DNA from: Marsupella aquatica
Taxonomy: Eukaryota; Marchantiophyta
NCBI GenBank assembly: GCA_973895155.1
Contig: OZ316894.1
Span: 22,506,001-22,570,000 of the forward strand
Direction of reading: 5' to 3'
DNA: 64,000 bases
Shown here: positions 47,500 to 60,132 of the stretch, in pieces
How the letters are laid out: each line of letters starts with the position of its first letter
Position numbering within the stretch: position 1 is the first letter of the stretch
The notes under the pieces: model-generated
Databases searched by the model: none
What the model saw: the letters and a program-made list of their open reading frames with translations, nothing else
Told to the model about the DNA's origin: nothing
Program-made: the position numbers and the translations under genes

Positions 47500-49722
47500 T
47501 CAAACCATTGCAACAGTGGGAGCGCTACCCCAACCTAATTTTAGCTTCCATCTCCGATGCCAGGACACTAAAACCCTTTGCCAAACAGGGAAGTTAAATT
47601 CTTCCTCCAAGGGTTCATTCACTGGCCCATCCATGCTAAGTGGGAGCCACACATACCGTGAGTCTCTAAGGTCAGGTGGCTTCCACCTATCTGCCATAAA
47701 AAGAAAAGAGTCTGACAAACCAGGCAGAGGAAGAACAAATGTCCCTTGGGAGAAGAAGGTAGCTGCTCGGAACTCAGGTGGTCGACCCACACAGGGATCT
47801 CCTAATGCTTCCCATGGACCCAGCATAGAATCCGCGGCATGGACTTGTGCAGGATTGGGATTCCAACCTGTGCAACCAGAGGTGATCATGTAGTAGATTC
47901 CCTTGTGCTTGAAGATGGCAGGAGCTTCTCGTCGCTGACCAATCAAGATGCGTCGAAAACCCCGTTTCAAGTCGAGGTAGTCACTTGTCAGAATGCCAAC
48001 ATGTAATTCAGAGTTGTCTTTCGAGGAATATACGAGGTAACCAGTTCCGTCATCATCCTTAAAAATGGTCATATCCCGACTGTCATGTCCATGTGGCCTC
48101 TTACTCCCCAAATAATTGAACGGCCCTTCCGGCTTTGGGCTCACAGCGATCCCCACACTTGCTTTGGAGTAGTTCACATTGTCTACGTGCATCCACATCA
48201 CAAACTGTCTGGTACGGTCGTTATATATCACCTTTGGTCGTTCAACAACGTTACTCACATGGAGATCACTGCTAGTATTAGTTTTGTCTGCTTTCAGTAC
48301 AACACCTTCATTCTTCCACGTCCAGAGATCCTTGGAAGAATAGCAACTTACTCCCACCACATCTATCTGCGCAAGTAAACGACGATCAGATGATGCGAGC
48401 CAATAAGTAAATTTTGATAGAATAGATAGCTACTGAGAATTTTCAAACGGAAGGCAAGTAGACCAGTTCCAATTGAAGAAAATTGGACAAATGGCACATG
48501 AGACATTTGGTCAGGTTGTTCTTAGTGCAGATTCAATATCACTAATTGCCGTCGACAAGTGTGAGAGTGCAGCAGGTTGGGTACCCGCCCACAGCCTAGA
48601 TATCGTCGAAGGGGATGAACAGAATCCCCTGTGCAAGTTTCTCACCGTACATGCACGGTGATGCAGAAGCTGAGAATGTGCTGTCCATACGTCAGCAACC
48701 CCTAATTCTCATGCACGAGGGCTATGACACGTCACGTCCAGATCCAGAGAAGGGCATCTGAGCATAAAATGAATCGCCAGAACCCAATCGAATGACGAAC
48801 TAATTAGTCCGCCATGTGCTCATGGAAAGTCTAGCGAAGTGCACCAGCTTCTGAGACAGACCTCCAGAGGAACCCAGGCTTTCAGGTGATCAAAGTTATC
48901 AAACCTCTGATTGCCTTGAAGCAATCATAAACTTCGGCACAATGAGAACAAGGGGGTCTCTCACCATTGCCACCATTCGTGATCACCCAACTTATCATAT
49001 TGAAGTACGTACGGCCCGACATTTAACAGGCAGGGAGTTTGCCGTGCCATCAGCTGGATGCTCCGTGACCTTGCTGGCTGAGGATTAAGACTTGCTTCAG
49101 GCTTGTGGATGATTTTAGAACTTAGGAGAGAACTTCCTAAAGTTCCCAAGATGTACAGAAACCACGCCTAAATTACTTAGAAGGGACTGATAATATACAC
49201 GCAAGGCAGACTTGACCAACTTACTCTGTACAAGGAGCGCTTGAACCGATACGTGCGTCCGTCCTTGTTCTCTCCATACCAATAAAAGGTTTTGCTCTCC
49301 TTGACGTAAAGAATGCCTCCCCCATGAGCCTGAATTGGTCGACCATCCGTGTCGCGCCACTCCCTACCAGGATAGAAGTATTGCCTGTCGCTCTCATCGG
49401 TCGTCAAAGGGTTGATTGCCGTACTTTTATCCGGAAAATAAAACTCCATTTGCTGTTTGTGGTTAGCGTCATGGAGAGCCTCTTCCACATCGGAAGGCCT
49501 TCTCAATCGTTTGTCAAGAGGCTTCCCATCAAAGCCTCTGCGAATGTCCGGGACCATCTTCCACTCATCCAGGGAAATGCTCGGCGGTGCAGGCGAGGGA
49601 AAAATATATGTATAAGCTTGGACCAGGATAATCCACCCAGCAATTACCCATACTGCGCCAGTCACCGAGCACTTGCTGACTGCAGGACATCCCAGAGGAC
49701 CCGCTTTCCCCCTGTGCACCAT
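47500..49722 (-). CDS. GH43 exo-beta-1,3-galactosidase-like type II membrane protein, 454 aa
   Basis: Plant GH43 (subfamily 24) enzymes trim the beta-1,3-galactan backbone of arabinogalactan proteins in the Golgi; Arabidopsis GH43A/GH43B are the likely relatives. Exon 1 is 49722-49225 and exon 2 is 48366-47500, with a phase-0 GT-AG intron of 858 bp. A short N-terminal tail is followed by one membrane helix (about 21-41, AVWVIAGWIILVQAYTYIF) and a Pro-rich stem. The catalytic propeller starts with AHGGGI at 132-137 and YWYGENKDG, then CYSSKDLWTWKNEGVVL, KRPHGHDSRDMTIFKDDDG (Asp264) and QRREAPAIF, whose Glu313 is the expected general acid. FFSQGTFVLPLPG follows; its Gln may be the residue that replaces the usual base in this subfamily, by analogy with fungal relatives. 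Length is normal. No lesion is seen. Confidence 0.92.
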
Positions 49723-50190
49723 TAAGCTGTTCGCATAAATTTCCTACTCAAATGACAGAAACACCAGCCAGCTCGCCCGACAAGAGACTCGTGAAAATCC
49801 AACGCCACCAACGTCACCCAAGAGGGTGGAATATCCACCGCTAGTGAGGAAAAACACCGGGCGAGGTGGTGTTCATCCGTGCCCAGCTTACCAATCCTCC
49901 GCAAGCCGATTGGTGCTGACCAAATTTCTCGTGTTCTCTCGCCGAGACGGGATTCTAAGTACTACATAGGCCAGCACAATACAGAGCCTGATTCCCTTCA
50001 CCCGTACCTCCAACTATCCACCTATCCTCAACAGCCACCGACCTTCTCGAGTCTGGGAAATTCCATCCGTCACCCTCCTTTCAACCGCGAAACCCCTCCG
50101 TCATCCCGAGCCTGTCCTCGACAACAGGCCGTCACAGAAAAGGGCCTCCCCGCTCCCTCCGCCACTGCTCTGTTTTGCTTGCTCCTTCCA

Positions 50191-50560
50191 CCACCGCGCA
50201 CAAAAAGATCAGCAAAAACAACGATTCGGGGCTCCAGGAAAGCCGAAGGTGGTTCCCTCAGTAATCAATCGTCACCTCGAAAACTCCTGAAGAAGCTCTA
50301 TTGTGCTTTCTACTTCCACCACCGCGCACAAAAAGATCAGCATCGATTCGGGGCTCCACGGAAGTCGAAGGTGGTTCCCTCAGTAATCAATCGTCACCGG
50401 CCTTCGAAAACTCCTGAAGAAGCTCTATTGTGCTTTCTACTTCCCCCACCGCGCACAAAAAGATCAGCACCAGCAACGATTCGGGGCTCCAGGGAAGTCG
50501 AAGGTGGTTCCCCCAGTGATCATCGTCACCGCCCTCCGAAAATCCCTGACGAACGAAAGT
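50191..50560. repeat. Tandem repeat, 128 bp x 3
   Basis: CCACCGCGCACAAAAAGATC begins copies at 50191, 50319 and 50447. Each contains GATTCGGGGCTCCA and GAAGGTGGTTCCC. The array lies about 470 bp upstream of the GH43 start codon, on its promoter side. The 259-codon frame that spans it lacks an ATG start and is not called. Confidence 0.93.
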
Positions 50561-50662
50561 GCCCCAACCACTCGAAACCGACACCCAGTTTGCCCAACTA
50601 TATGATGGGTGTACTCTCTTCACTCTCATACCTTCAAGACCTCAACCGCACTGAATAATAAT

Positions 50663-50671
50663 GGAGAGAGC

Positions 50672-50708
<37 letters not shown>
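50663..50708. repeat. (GA)n microsatellite
   Basis: Imperfect then perfect GA dinucleotide run of about 45 bp. Confidence 0.97.
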
Positions 50709-50710
<2 letters not shown>

Positions 50711-52191
50711 ATAGAGAAAGACTTGAAAGCGAGGGAACAAGAGAGCACGAAGGGAGTGATGGCGGAGTCAACTGATGAGAAAATTCAATGAACTGGCGAT
50801 GACAGCAATTATTACTAAGGAGTGTCCCAAAAGCATTGAAAGAAGCTTACCGTCACTACGGTAATAAGGCCCTCTTGCATGTCATTGGGGAGTATCAAAA
50901 TAGGGCCATACGGTAAGGGCCTCTTGCATGTCATTAGGGAGTGTCAAAATAGGGCAATAGATCCAAATAGCGCCGTAAAGGAGATACCAACGACATAAAA
51001 CTCTTTTATGGGACATAATTCTACCTAAATACAGACCCCATAAGAACCTTATGTCAAACAAAATACACCCATAGTACTTTTCTTATGGCTCAACTTTGAC
51101 ACACTCTATTATAGCACTTTCTTTCACAGCCCTGAGCACTCGTAAATTGTGAAGAAAAAGTATATTTCCATGTGCCCCTGTAATTGCACATTAAAAACAA
51201 ACCTACAACCAGATACATACAAAGAACAACACCAGGTGACTTAATAAAAAGTATAATCAGGTTTCTCATGGTAGGATGTGACATAGTACACGGTGTCTTA
51301 TCACATTTTGATGGGCAATTACCCGGCTGCTATTTTGATTCTCCACAGAATCTGCCACTTTGCTCTTTGCTCTGTGTGAACTTTGCTAGGTGTGAACTTT
51401 CTCTTGTTCATTCAATATTCTACTGAATCTGCCACTTTACTATGTGTTAACTTTGCTTCAAATATCTCTTGTTTATTCAATATTGAAGGTTTAGGACCTT
51501 TGCCCTTGGTCATCTACCACGCATGCTATCAGACTTGCCTAAAGAGGAGTTGGAGGCATAAAAATCTCACTCAATGTTTGAATGTCATCTGTTAGGTTGA
51601 GGGCCCAAGACTCAAAGGCCTCCCACATGCAAGATGGCCCTTATAGCACCATTTGCTAATTTCCTTGCTTAGTTTGCTTTGTGGGCTAAAAAGTTATACA
51701 ATAAGAGACCTATCAGTTTACTCATTATTGGTGCTTCTTTTGAAAACTTTGATACATCCATTTGGTTGCCAAAAAGTTTCCATGCAAATCTTTCTTGCAT
51801 TCTGTCTTGTAGTACCACTGTTTGTCAAGAAAGAATCACCAGTTATGCCTAGCTAAGCAAGTTTGTGGATAGGGTCTACTTTGATCACTTTTGTAGAACT
51901 TGCGCTAAGATAATCACTACTTTGTGATATGTTTAAGGTGTGAGAATGTTTACCAGGAATAAGAGAAGTAAGTCCGTTGAAGGTAAATTAGGTCATTCAA
52001 CATTTAAAATAGGAATATTAATCAAATATTCTTGCTATAAAATATGGATGTTTTAATTAGGTCAAGATAGTATGTTGTATACAATATACAACAGGTATGT
52101 GGTATACAAAAGATTCACTAAGTTAACCCCCACCCCCCAAGGGTACTAGTAACTATGTGAAATCCAACCCTGTGATCTCACTCTAATCTTA

Positions 52192-52546
52192 CTTCTTACT
52201 TATAAAGTGTCAACTACAACCTAGAGTTGGGGCCTAGGCTTCTAGAGTGAAGCCTCTAGATCGCAACTCAATGGCCTACCACGTGGATGGGAAAACTCAT
52301 GGCTATGATGTATGAAAAATGATAATTATTATCATACATGCATGCTTTTTGTTATAATTTCTATTTACATTCAAAAACTGGACTCTATGGCCCCACCATA
52401 ACATTTGTGCATAGAAAGAGGGATGTGCATAGAAAAGAGTATGGTATATTATGTATGATTATTAAATTGATGACATGCATGATAATTTTTTTATCATTTC
52501 ATTAACATTACAAGAATATGAATAGAGAATATATTTTGGTGACACT
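52192..52546 (+). repeat. Dispersed repeat R1, long copy
   Basis: This copy aligns with 25661-25996 from TTATAAARTG.CAACTACAA to TATTTTGGTGACACT, including the TAGAGTTGGGGCCTAGGCT core. It differs by substitutions and small indels, consistent with an old dispersed family. Confidence 0.8.
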
Positions 52547-55236
52547 TTCATTGTACTCATCGATATTCATGTTCAAAGAATGGGTAGTCGGGGCTAGTGC
52601 AATTATAAGAAATAAGACTAGAAGTGGAAGCTAGAATACAGGCTTGGATAAACACAAATATTTAATTCTGCTAGTTTGATCAATGAACGCGCAAACTTTA
52701 CCATGTCATGACACCATGACACTCCTGAAACCTTACACTCCTGAAACAAGTTGAAATGGAAAAAATGGTTTCTGAGTGGGGCTTCAATAGGTTTATTCAT
52801 GACAGCACAATGGAATATTGTGCCTGTGTTTTGAGGGTCTAGAGTTGTTGCCACTACCTGACATTCAGGTTTCTTGTTTTGATTGTTTGTGTTGCGGGAG
52901 TGGAGTTTTGCCGACCATTTTATGTAAAGGCCAACCTGATACTTTTTTGTGGTACCAGCGGGGCATTTGATTCTTCACATCATTTGTGTTTGTCGTCCAT
53001 TTCCTGCAGTTCCAGCTCAAATTCTCTATTGCATTCTACATCTGCCAACAATTGTCTCTGAAGCACTTCTGTTAATCTTCAATGAAACTAAGGCAAGAGT
53101 TTGCCGCAATGATCTTAGGTCTTATGCAAGGACAATGCATCTGATTTATTTCCTTTCATTGTAAACCACACTTGTGTGACTATCCCCATAAATCCTCTTG
53201 CAAACACAAAAAAACACTCAAATTCCATCTTTCCCAAGTTGCCCATTGCACGCACACATGTTTCACACCAGCAACAATTCATCGAGATGAAGACAAAGCA
53301 TTCCACATTCCTCATATATATTTTTCTGGGTAAATACACAATACCTGTCTTGCTATTTCTTAGGTGCCTTGTAAAGGTATAGGTAATGTTATAGAAATCA
53401 AGAAATTTGTTAGGTAAAGTAAGCACGAGGTACAAAAAATTGTATCCCTGCCAGCTCAGGTATCCAACAAGATATTGGGCAAAAGTTACCTGCCCAACAC
53501 TGGTTTATAAAGTATCAATATGGAATTCTACCCACCTCCACAAACCCACCCTCACATTTTCAACCCTCAAATAAGGAGGGCAATAGGCTAGGTGAGGCTC
53601 CCATTCATTATGCTGAATTGACAATACCTTAAAGTTGAAATAACCGCATATTTTCCTTGGTTTTTATTTTCAAGAATGAGATATGATGGATAACCAAGGG
53701 CAAGTGCCGGAAACTTTCCAGCCCTTGAGGTCCGGAACCTTGAAAATAGTTGCAGAACTTGACTACCCTAACACTTAGCTCCAACGTCGCTGACTCCGAC
53801 ATTGAGCTCTTCTATGGTCCAAACCTCTAGATTGGCCATCCGATGGGTCTAAGTATGAGGAAATTAGTGGACAACAAAGCGGTGCACTAGCAAGGGCAAT
53901 GCGCCAAGTCGGTGAAGCAAACTAAGGATTTAGACTAGCGTGGGAGTTGGCCGGGTCATGGGAAAGGTTGGGCTCACGGTGGACCGTACCCCTGGAAGGA
54001 CTTTGCGTTCTGAAGGCTTGAGTGAGATCTCCTCTTGGGCCCAAGGCTAAGGAAGTTGACTTCATGCGCAATGGACGTTTGGCGCATGAGATATGGCGTA
54101 GTGCAAGTGAGGCCTCGGGACTCTTGACCGCCAACCGGTTTAAAGGGCCTAAGCATGAGCACTGGGTTGGCCCAATCACAATGGGCTAAGACACTTCACT
54201 TACGGGGCCCGTCTCACTAGAAAGTTACGGGATAACAAGATAGTTGTGTGTCCATGCAATTGGGTTAGAGTCCAGGTTGAGCGCCAAATATAGGGGACCA
54301 AAGTTGGTCTGGGGGTTGCAGGTCTCTAGAAGCATATATGAAGGGAGTGGTGTCTTCCTGGTGGCCAAGAGCGAGCCCAAGTCGTGAGCCATGACAATCG
54401 CAACACTAAGGAGAAACGACAATAACTTCTCAACGGTCCATTGGAGGACTTCTTGGATGCATTGGAAAGCCCTTGAAGAGGACTCTTGAGCTCAGCCGGT
54501 TCTGGGGGTGCCTTTGGTTCTTGAGGTTTGCGGGGGCTATCTCGCCCATTTTCCAAATCTTGCCAAAATAGCAACGAAGCCACGTTCAATTTCCCACGGG
54601 AGCTTACGTCGGGAGGCAATGTAGAGTAGGCATGGGTGTTGAGATCCAAGTACATTTGGCCCCTAGACTCTTAGTTGGGTTGGAACATTGGAGATGTGGC
54701 TAGAGTTGGGGCCAAAGTGGTCCCGGTATTCTGGACAAGCTTAGAGACAGGCTAGCTATTTGGGCCATGAGCCCTAGGGGCAGGGCAGTTACCCAGTGAT
54801 GGATAGATTGTGGGAAAGCACGGGCGACACCCCAATAGAGGGGCTAGTTTGGATGAACAATGGGTGTCGACTCTGGCTTCGGCTTATGGCAAGGCCACGC
54901 GGGCCCAGGATGTTCTATTCGTTGACCTACTTACCAATGTCTGTTGAGCTTGAGTCGGGACACTAGTCTTGGAGTTCCTAGATCCTAATAGGTTACTTAC
55001 CTAGGTGTTTGGTTGTTTATGCAAACAATGAGGATCGTTGAGCGACGGTCGAGTTAGGGAGAAAGTGCGGCTTTGTATGGGAGTTGTTGCCAGTATGCTA
55101 GAGGTACCAAGTTGCTTGCTCAAGGAGTTCTTTGTAGGCATTCGGGAACCAAGGGCACTTAGGCGAGAGTGTTGGGATTGGTGAGGGTGCTTGGTGGCTA
55201 GGTCCACTGTTGAATACAACAGGTGAAGGTTCACAC

Positions 55237-55377
55237 TTAGCAAGGTCACCCTTAGCAAAGTCACCCTTAGCAAAGTGGCAGATTTAGCAAAGTCACACTT
55301 AGCAAAGTCACCCTTAGCAAAGTGGCAGATTTAGCAAAGCCGGCCTTAGCAAAGTCACCCTTAGCAAAGTGGTAGAT
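55237..55377. repeat. Higher-order minisatellite, 47 bp x 3 (15+15+17)
   Basis: Nine TTAGCAAAG-led monomers are arranged as two 15-bp units ending CACCC or similar and one 17-bp unit ending GGCAGAT. The set repeats three times with exact 47-bp period. Confidence 0.93.
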
Positions 55378-55893
55378 TCTCTAAAGAACCAAAATCCATT
55401 TTTTTCATGACAATTTGAGGAATGCTAAGCCAGGGCCCTAAAAGAAAGGGCTCTTAACATGCAAGACTGTCCTAAGCCTGTTGGTTTAGGGAAGAATTTG
55501 GCAAAAATTCAGTAGTGAAAAGCTTGACTTCTCATCAAGTATTGATGTCGCCCCCAACATTGGTACTGAAGTCCAAAAGGACAAGCATTAGGCTAGACTC
55601 ATAGTTTTCCTTCTATCATGGATCCATTGTTCAATGCCCTGTTGGCACCTGTCCGCTGGACAATTGTTCAGGGTTTTGTTGCTCCTTGTGCAGTAGTTAA
55701 ATGTCTTGTTTAGCTTCCTTTCTTGTAAAGCTTGCTTCTCTCCTGGTTCCAGCCTCCCCAGTTCTTTGGGCTTCCGGACCTTTGGTTGTCCCAGGTGCCA
55801 AACCCTATTGTTCTTTGGCAGTTTGATACACTAGCCCGATTACATGTCCTTTGAACCCCGCTTTGAACGTGCATAGAGGTGAGGATAAAGAAA

Positions 55894-56070
55894 TCTCGAC
55901 CCTTGATGACAGCAGCTGACGAAGCTTCTTCAAGTAATTGAAAAAGAGCTGGTTGTTTCACCATGGCTCTCAACCCTCAATGACAACAGCTGACCAAAGT
56001 TTCTTCAATTAATCAAAGAAGAGCTGTCCATTTCACCATAGCTCTCAATCCTCAATGACAGCAGCTGACC
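55894..56070. repeat. 75-bp tandem repeat, about 2.4 copies
   Basis: CTCRACCCT.ATGACARCAGCTGAC...TTTCACCAT.G starts at 55894 and 55969, with a partial third at 56044. Confidence 0.88.
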
Positions 56071-57214
56071 TCTTCATAGCTAGGCGGCCTCCATCCATCG
56101 ACTCTCTTCACATACGGATCCTATTCCACCAACTCTCTTCACGGACGGCTCTATTTTCCTACTCCACCCCATCCCAGTTTTTCACCCCAACCCTAATTCT
56201 ATTATCTTCCTTAAGTCATCATCACTCCTTAAGTCACGGTCTACAAGCTTCACTCTAGAAGTAGACCTTCAAATCGCTCCCTACGTCACCGGCTTCACTC
56301 TAGAAGTACACCTTGAAATTGCTCCCTAAGTAAGTGTCTATGGGCTTCACTCTAGAAGAAGAAACCACTTTTAGCTATTACCATTAAAGTTATTCTTATT
56401 GACAATAGTGCCACTGTTTTGCATATGGACATTCAACAAGTTCTCTAATATAACCAATGTAATCACATACCAAAACCATGACATATTTATGAATACAATG
56501 AAAAGTGGTACTGTAAGTTAGGAACATCTTTACTTAGTGGCAATGTAGTAAAAAATTATACTTACAAAATTTGGATAGCAACTCTTATCAACTATTGAAT
56601 TTTTGTCAACCAAAATGGCAACATTTACACAAGGACAACACGGTTGCAATGACAACCCTCCCAAAATGACGATCAACTTTTACAACCACAACATCCCCAC
56701 AATGGCAAGTGTGCAATATGCATGGGTATTGAGCTGCTATGGTATAATGGTGCTACAATGTACTGGGCACAGGGGAATGTTTATGGGTTCTATATGGCCA
56801 GTACGTGGCAGTTTAATGTTGACTGCATTCACCCAGGTTTGCCCCCTTCACTACTATGTAGGTAACTCTTTCTGATGTTCTTTTTTGGTGAATTTCCACC
56901 AAATTCTTACTCAAGATAGGGCTGTCTAAATATCCAACCGAGACTCTGGTCACCATATCCAATGTTACTCCTCAAATCTCAGAAATTTGACTGGTGCAGA
57001 TTAGATGTGTCACATGCTCCTCTCCTTGGTATGGCTCTCACTTCCACAACCACTGCAATTGACTTTGACACAATTTGATACCAAAAGAAACAATTCAACA
57101 AGGTGTGCGACTTAGAAATACATTGGTCTCACAGTTGCAACCCTACACACCCAAACCCCAAAAATTCCATTGGCAAGGCATCCTTTCAAGGGAAGAGACA
57201 TCTAAGAAGTCTTT

Positions 57215-57545
57215 GAGTCATTGCATTGCTCACACAAACCTTCCCCCTTGTTGAGCAAAGATGACATTCACAATAGCAAGCTAGCCCATGATCATCTTTG
57301 AATGCACAAGTAGTCGACAGTGAGAGATATGTGGTTCACCTCAGCTAAGGCTACGTCCTCCTTAACACACAAGAGCTTTGCTGCACTACAGGCCTGTCGG
57401 CCATTCCGAGTCTCTACAATACGAATTCTCCCTATCTCTCAATTGGTTTCGTAACAATGACCCTTAGCTCCTCCCCCGACTCCTCCTATCCAAGCAGACA
57501 CCGCTTTGGACATAATGTGCAACATGATTAACCTAACGAAGTCCA
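57215..57545 (+). repeat. R2 repeat copy, truncated
   Basis: Same family as 22940-23311. It keeps the TTCACAATAGCAAGC, GCACAAGTAGTC, GAGATATGTGGTTCACCTC and TGTGCAACATGATTAACCTAAC blocks. The match breaks off at about 57545, just before the R3 segment. Confidence 0.65.
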
Positions 57546-57770
57546 CTCAACTCGTGTCCGCCCCATCTAGCAAGAAAAAACTACAAACAAAGACCATTTT
57601 GAAAATATCTCCCTTCCTTTGACTTTTTATTCCTTCCCTTAAAATACCCTTAAATTACGCAACAATAAAAGAAAAAATTTATTTAAACCCTTTTTATCCC
57701 TTTCCTTAAAGTAACCCTCCATCCCGGCCAAAGAATGAAAATGTTTCATTTGTCTTTTTGATTTAGAAAA
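57522..57770 (+). repeat. R3 segment, first copy
   Basis: CATCTAGCAAGAAAAAACTAC... to ...CATCCCGGCCAAAGAATGAA and a TTTTTGATTT end. It is repeated at 58296-58500 on the same strand, and in weaker form at about 57785-57900. Confidence 0.8.
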
Positions 57771-57932
57771 GGAGGAAAAGCGCATCTTTTTATGTTTTGA
57801 TTTTGACCCCCTCTTGCAAGAAAAAGGAAAGATTCATAAAACCTGAAATCTCTCCCTTCTTTGCCTTTTTTGTTCCTCCCCTTAAAATACTTGTAAACCA
57901 TCCATCGCTCCCCACTTCTAAGTTTGAATACA

Positions 57933-58290
57933 TGTTAGGATTTACTCTTAGGTCTAGAGTTATGACTGTATCACAGTTTGGCTAACCTTAGTCGCAGACT
58001 AGGTTAGGTTAGTCATGTTGCACACACACTATACCCAAGGGATGTTTGCTTGGAGAGCGGGAAGTCACTCATTGTAACGGATCTAGTTGAGAGATAGGGA
58101 AAGCTTGTGATGTGGATGCTTGGTATGGCCGGTCGGCCTAGAGTGCAATAAAGCTCTTGTGTGTTCTCATGGACGTAGCCTCATGTGGAGGTGAACCATG
58201 TATATCTCTGTGCCGACATTTGTGCGTTGGATGGTTCATGGGCTTGCCATTGTGATTGTTGTCTATGCTCGACAATACAAGGGTTACCTA
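57933..58290 (-). repeat. R2 repeat copy, reverse strand, with solo-LTR-like core
   Basis: The reverse complement aligns with the other two R2 copies. Its core 57933-58218 starts TGTTAGGATTTACTCTTAGG and ends GTGCCGACA, i.e. TG...CA ends as in an LTR. The 5-bp flanks (ATACA and TTTGT) do not match, so a target-site duplication is not supported, and similarity extends past 58218. Confidence 0.65.
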
Positions 58291-58295
58291 GTTCA

Positions 58296-58500
58296 ATACA
58301 CTCAACTAGTGTTTGCCCCCTCTAGCAAGAAAAAAAATACAAACAAAGATGATTTTGAAAATCTCTCCCTTAAAATACCCTTAAACCTCTCAACAATTAA
58401 AGAAAATAATCTTTAAACCCTTTTTATCCCTCCCCTTAAATTAACCCTCCATCCCGGCCAAAGAATGAAAATGTCTCTTTTTGTCTTTTTGATTTTGTCT
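58296..58500 (+). repeat. R3 segment, second copy
   Basis: Direct copy of 57522-57770, with TCTAGCAAG, AACCCTTTTTATCCCT and AACCCTCCATCCCGGCCAAA in order. Confidence 0.8.
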
Positions 58501-60132
58501 TTAAAATACCCTTGATCCTCTATCCCTTTTAACTCTCAAATAAAATAAAATAATGGGATCAGCCATGGGGCATTCTCCTTGCTCATTGTTTCTTCTAAAC
58601 AAAAAGTAGGGCCCTTTAAAAAACATCTATTTTCAAGGTGACCAATTTCACCCAAAAGAAATTATATATGTTTCTTCTAAACTAAAAGGAAGCCCCTTTA
58701 AGAGTTGTCACCAATTCCACCCCAAGGAAAATAGAATTATGATCCGTTTCACTCAAAGGGAAATATATAAAAGTATTAAGAAATTCAGACAAGTAAAAGA
58801 CAAAGACATTAAATGGACCCAATGGTGAGAGAATCAAGTACACAGATTGAGGGGGGAGCATTTAATAATGTACTTTTATTTGTCTTTAATACAATATACT
58901 ATGTATACTCCAATTTGTCTTGAGTATTGTATATAAACTAAAGAGTGTTGAGTGAGTGAGAGTATTTCCGTGTCTCTATACCTATACGGAGAAAGCTGTA
59001 TGCCGAGAAAATACTTTGGAGGCATTTTTTGCCCCCCATCACATAACTGAACATTTTTGAATGGGCACCAATGATTCTTGAAGGGTGCCAACCCCATGTA
59101 GCATGGAATGATTTTGGTGTCGATGATGCGAGTGTACTGATGGCCCAAGTTGTGTGAAAATTGGAGATTTTTGGTCAATGACCTGGCCTGTAACATTTGG
59201 GTGGTGGGAAACCTCGGTTGAGATGCCAGACTAGAGTTATATGCAACCCTCGCCTCTCTCTTTTCCTTTGTAGTTGCAGGGTCCCTACAAGTAACTCTTG
59301 TACAAAAATAATAATCTTAGTCTTGTGCATGGAAATTTATAGTTGGATAACCATTTTCTGGACAATAATCACACACAACAACTGATGCTTGGGTGGGCCG
59401 GGGCTTCTGGTTTATAACCCTGTTTACTGTTCAAAGTAAGATTGGCCAGGGGGTTCCAAGTCTCATAAACCCCGATCAGCCTTGCTAACTCTAAGAATTT
59501 CAAACTTTTATGTCAGCAACTGAATTATGGCCTGAAAACATTCTTTGCAAAACAAAGTTCACTATTATCACTCAGTTGACTAATATCACTAAGTTACAAG
59601 GAAGGTATGTCAAAATGAAAAGACTAACAATTCCACTTGACAAATACAATGCTTTCTCCGTTAACTTTGCAACATGAGCACACTTTTTTAGTCCTTTTTG
59701 AAATTGCTTTTGGGTCCTTTATATGTGATTTGGTTTCTCTGCAACCATTCAACACTCTCAAGACCCACTTTAGATCGGCTTGAACAGCATCAAATGAGCC
59801 TTACAAGAAACCACAAGAAACCAACTTTTGTTTGATTGTGATCACATTTGGAAACATAATGAGTGCCAAAAAGATATCCTTGACTTGGTTGGGTAACCAA
59901 TCTACAGTACAGTCTACAGTGAATAAGTGTAGTGGGTATAGTTGCATGCTGTGGGTAACTGCAGGGTGGTTGTGTAGTCCCTCAATAATAATTCAGCGCG
60001 ATTCCCAGTATCGATGCACATTAATGCTCGATGCTGGACGGATTACACTCAGTGTTTACACTTTACATCCGATTAGTAGTTTGGGCAGTTGCGCTTGTTT
60101 TCGGGCAGCGTGTCCCTTAGCGCTTTGGTGCC

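Noticed and set aside
49879-50658. 259-codon plus-strand open frame
   Set aside because: It starts without an ATG, spans the 128-bp triple repeat and has low-complexity Pro/Arg/Ser composition. It is explained by repeated GC-rich DNA.
57933-58218. Clean solo LTR with target duplication
   Set aside because: Ends are TG...CA, but the 5-bp flanks differ and similarity to other R2 copies continues beyond the end, so the boundary is not proven.
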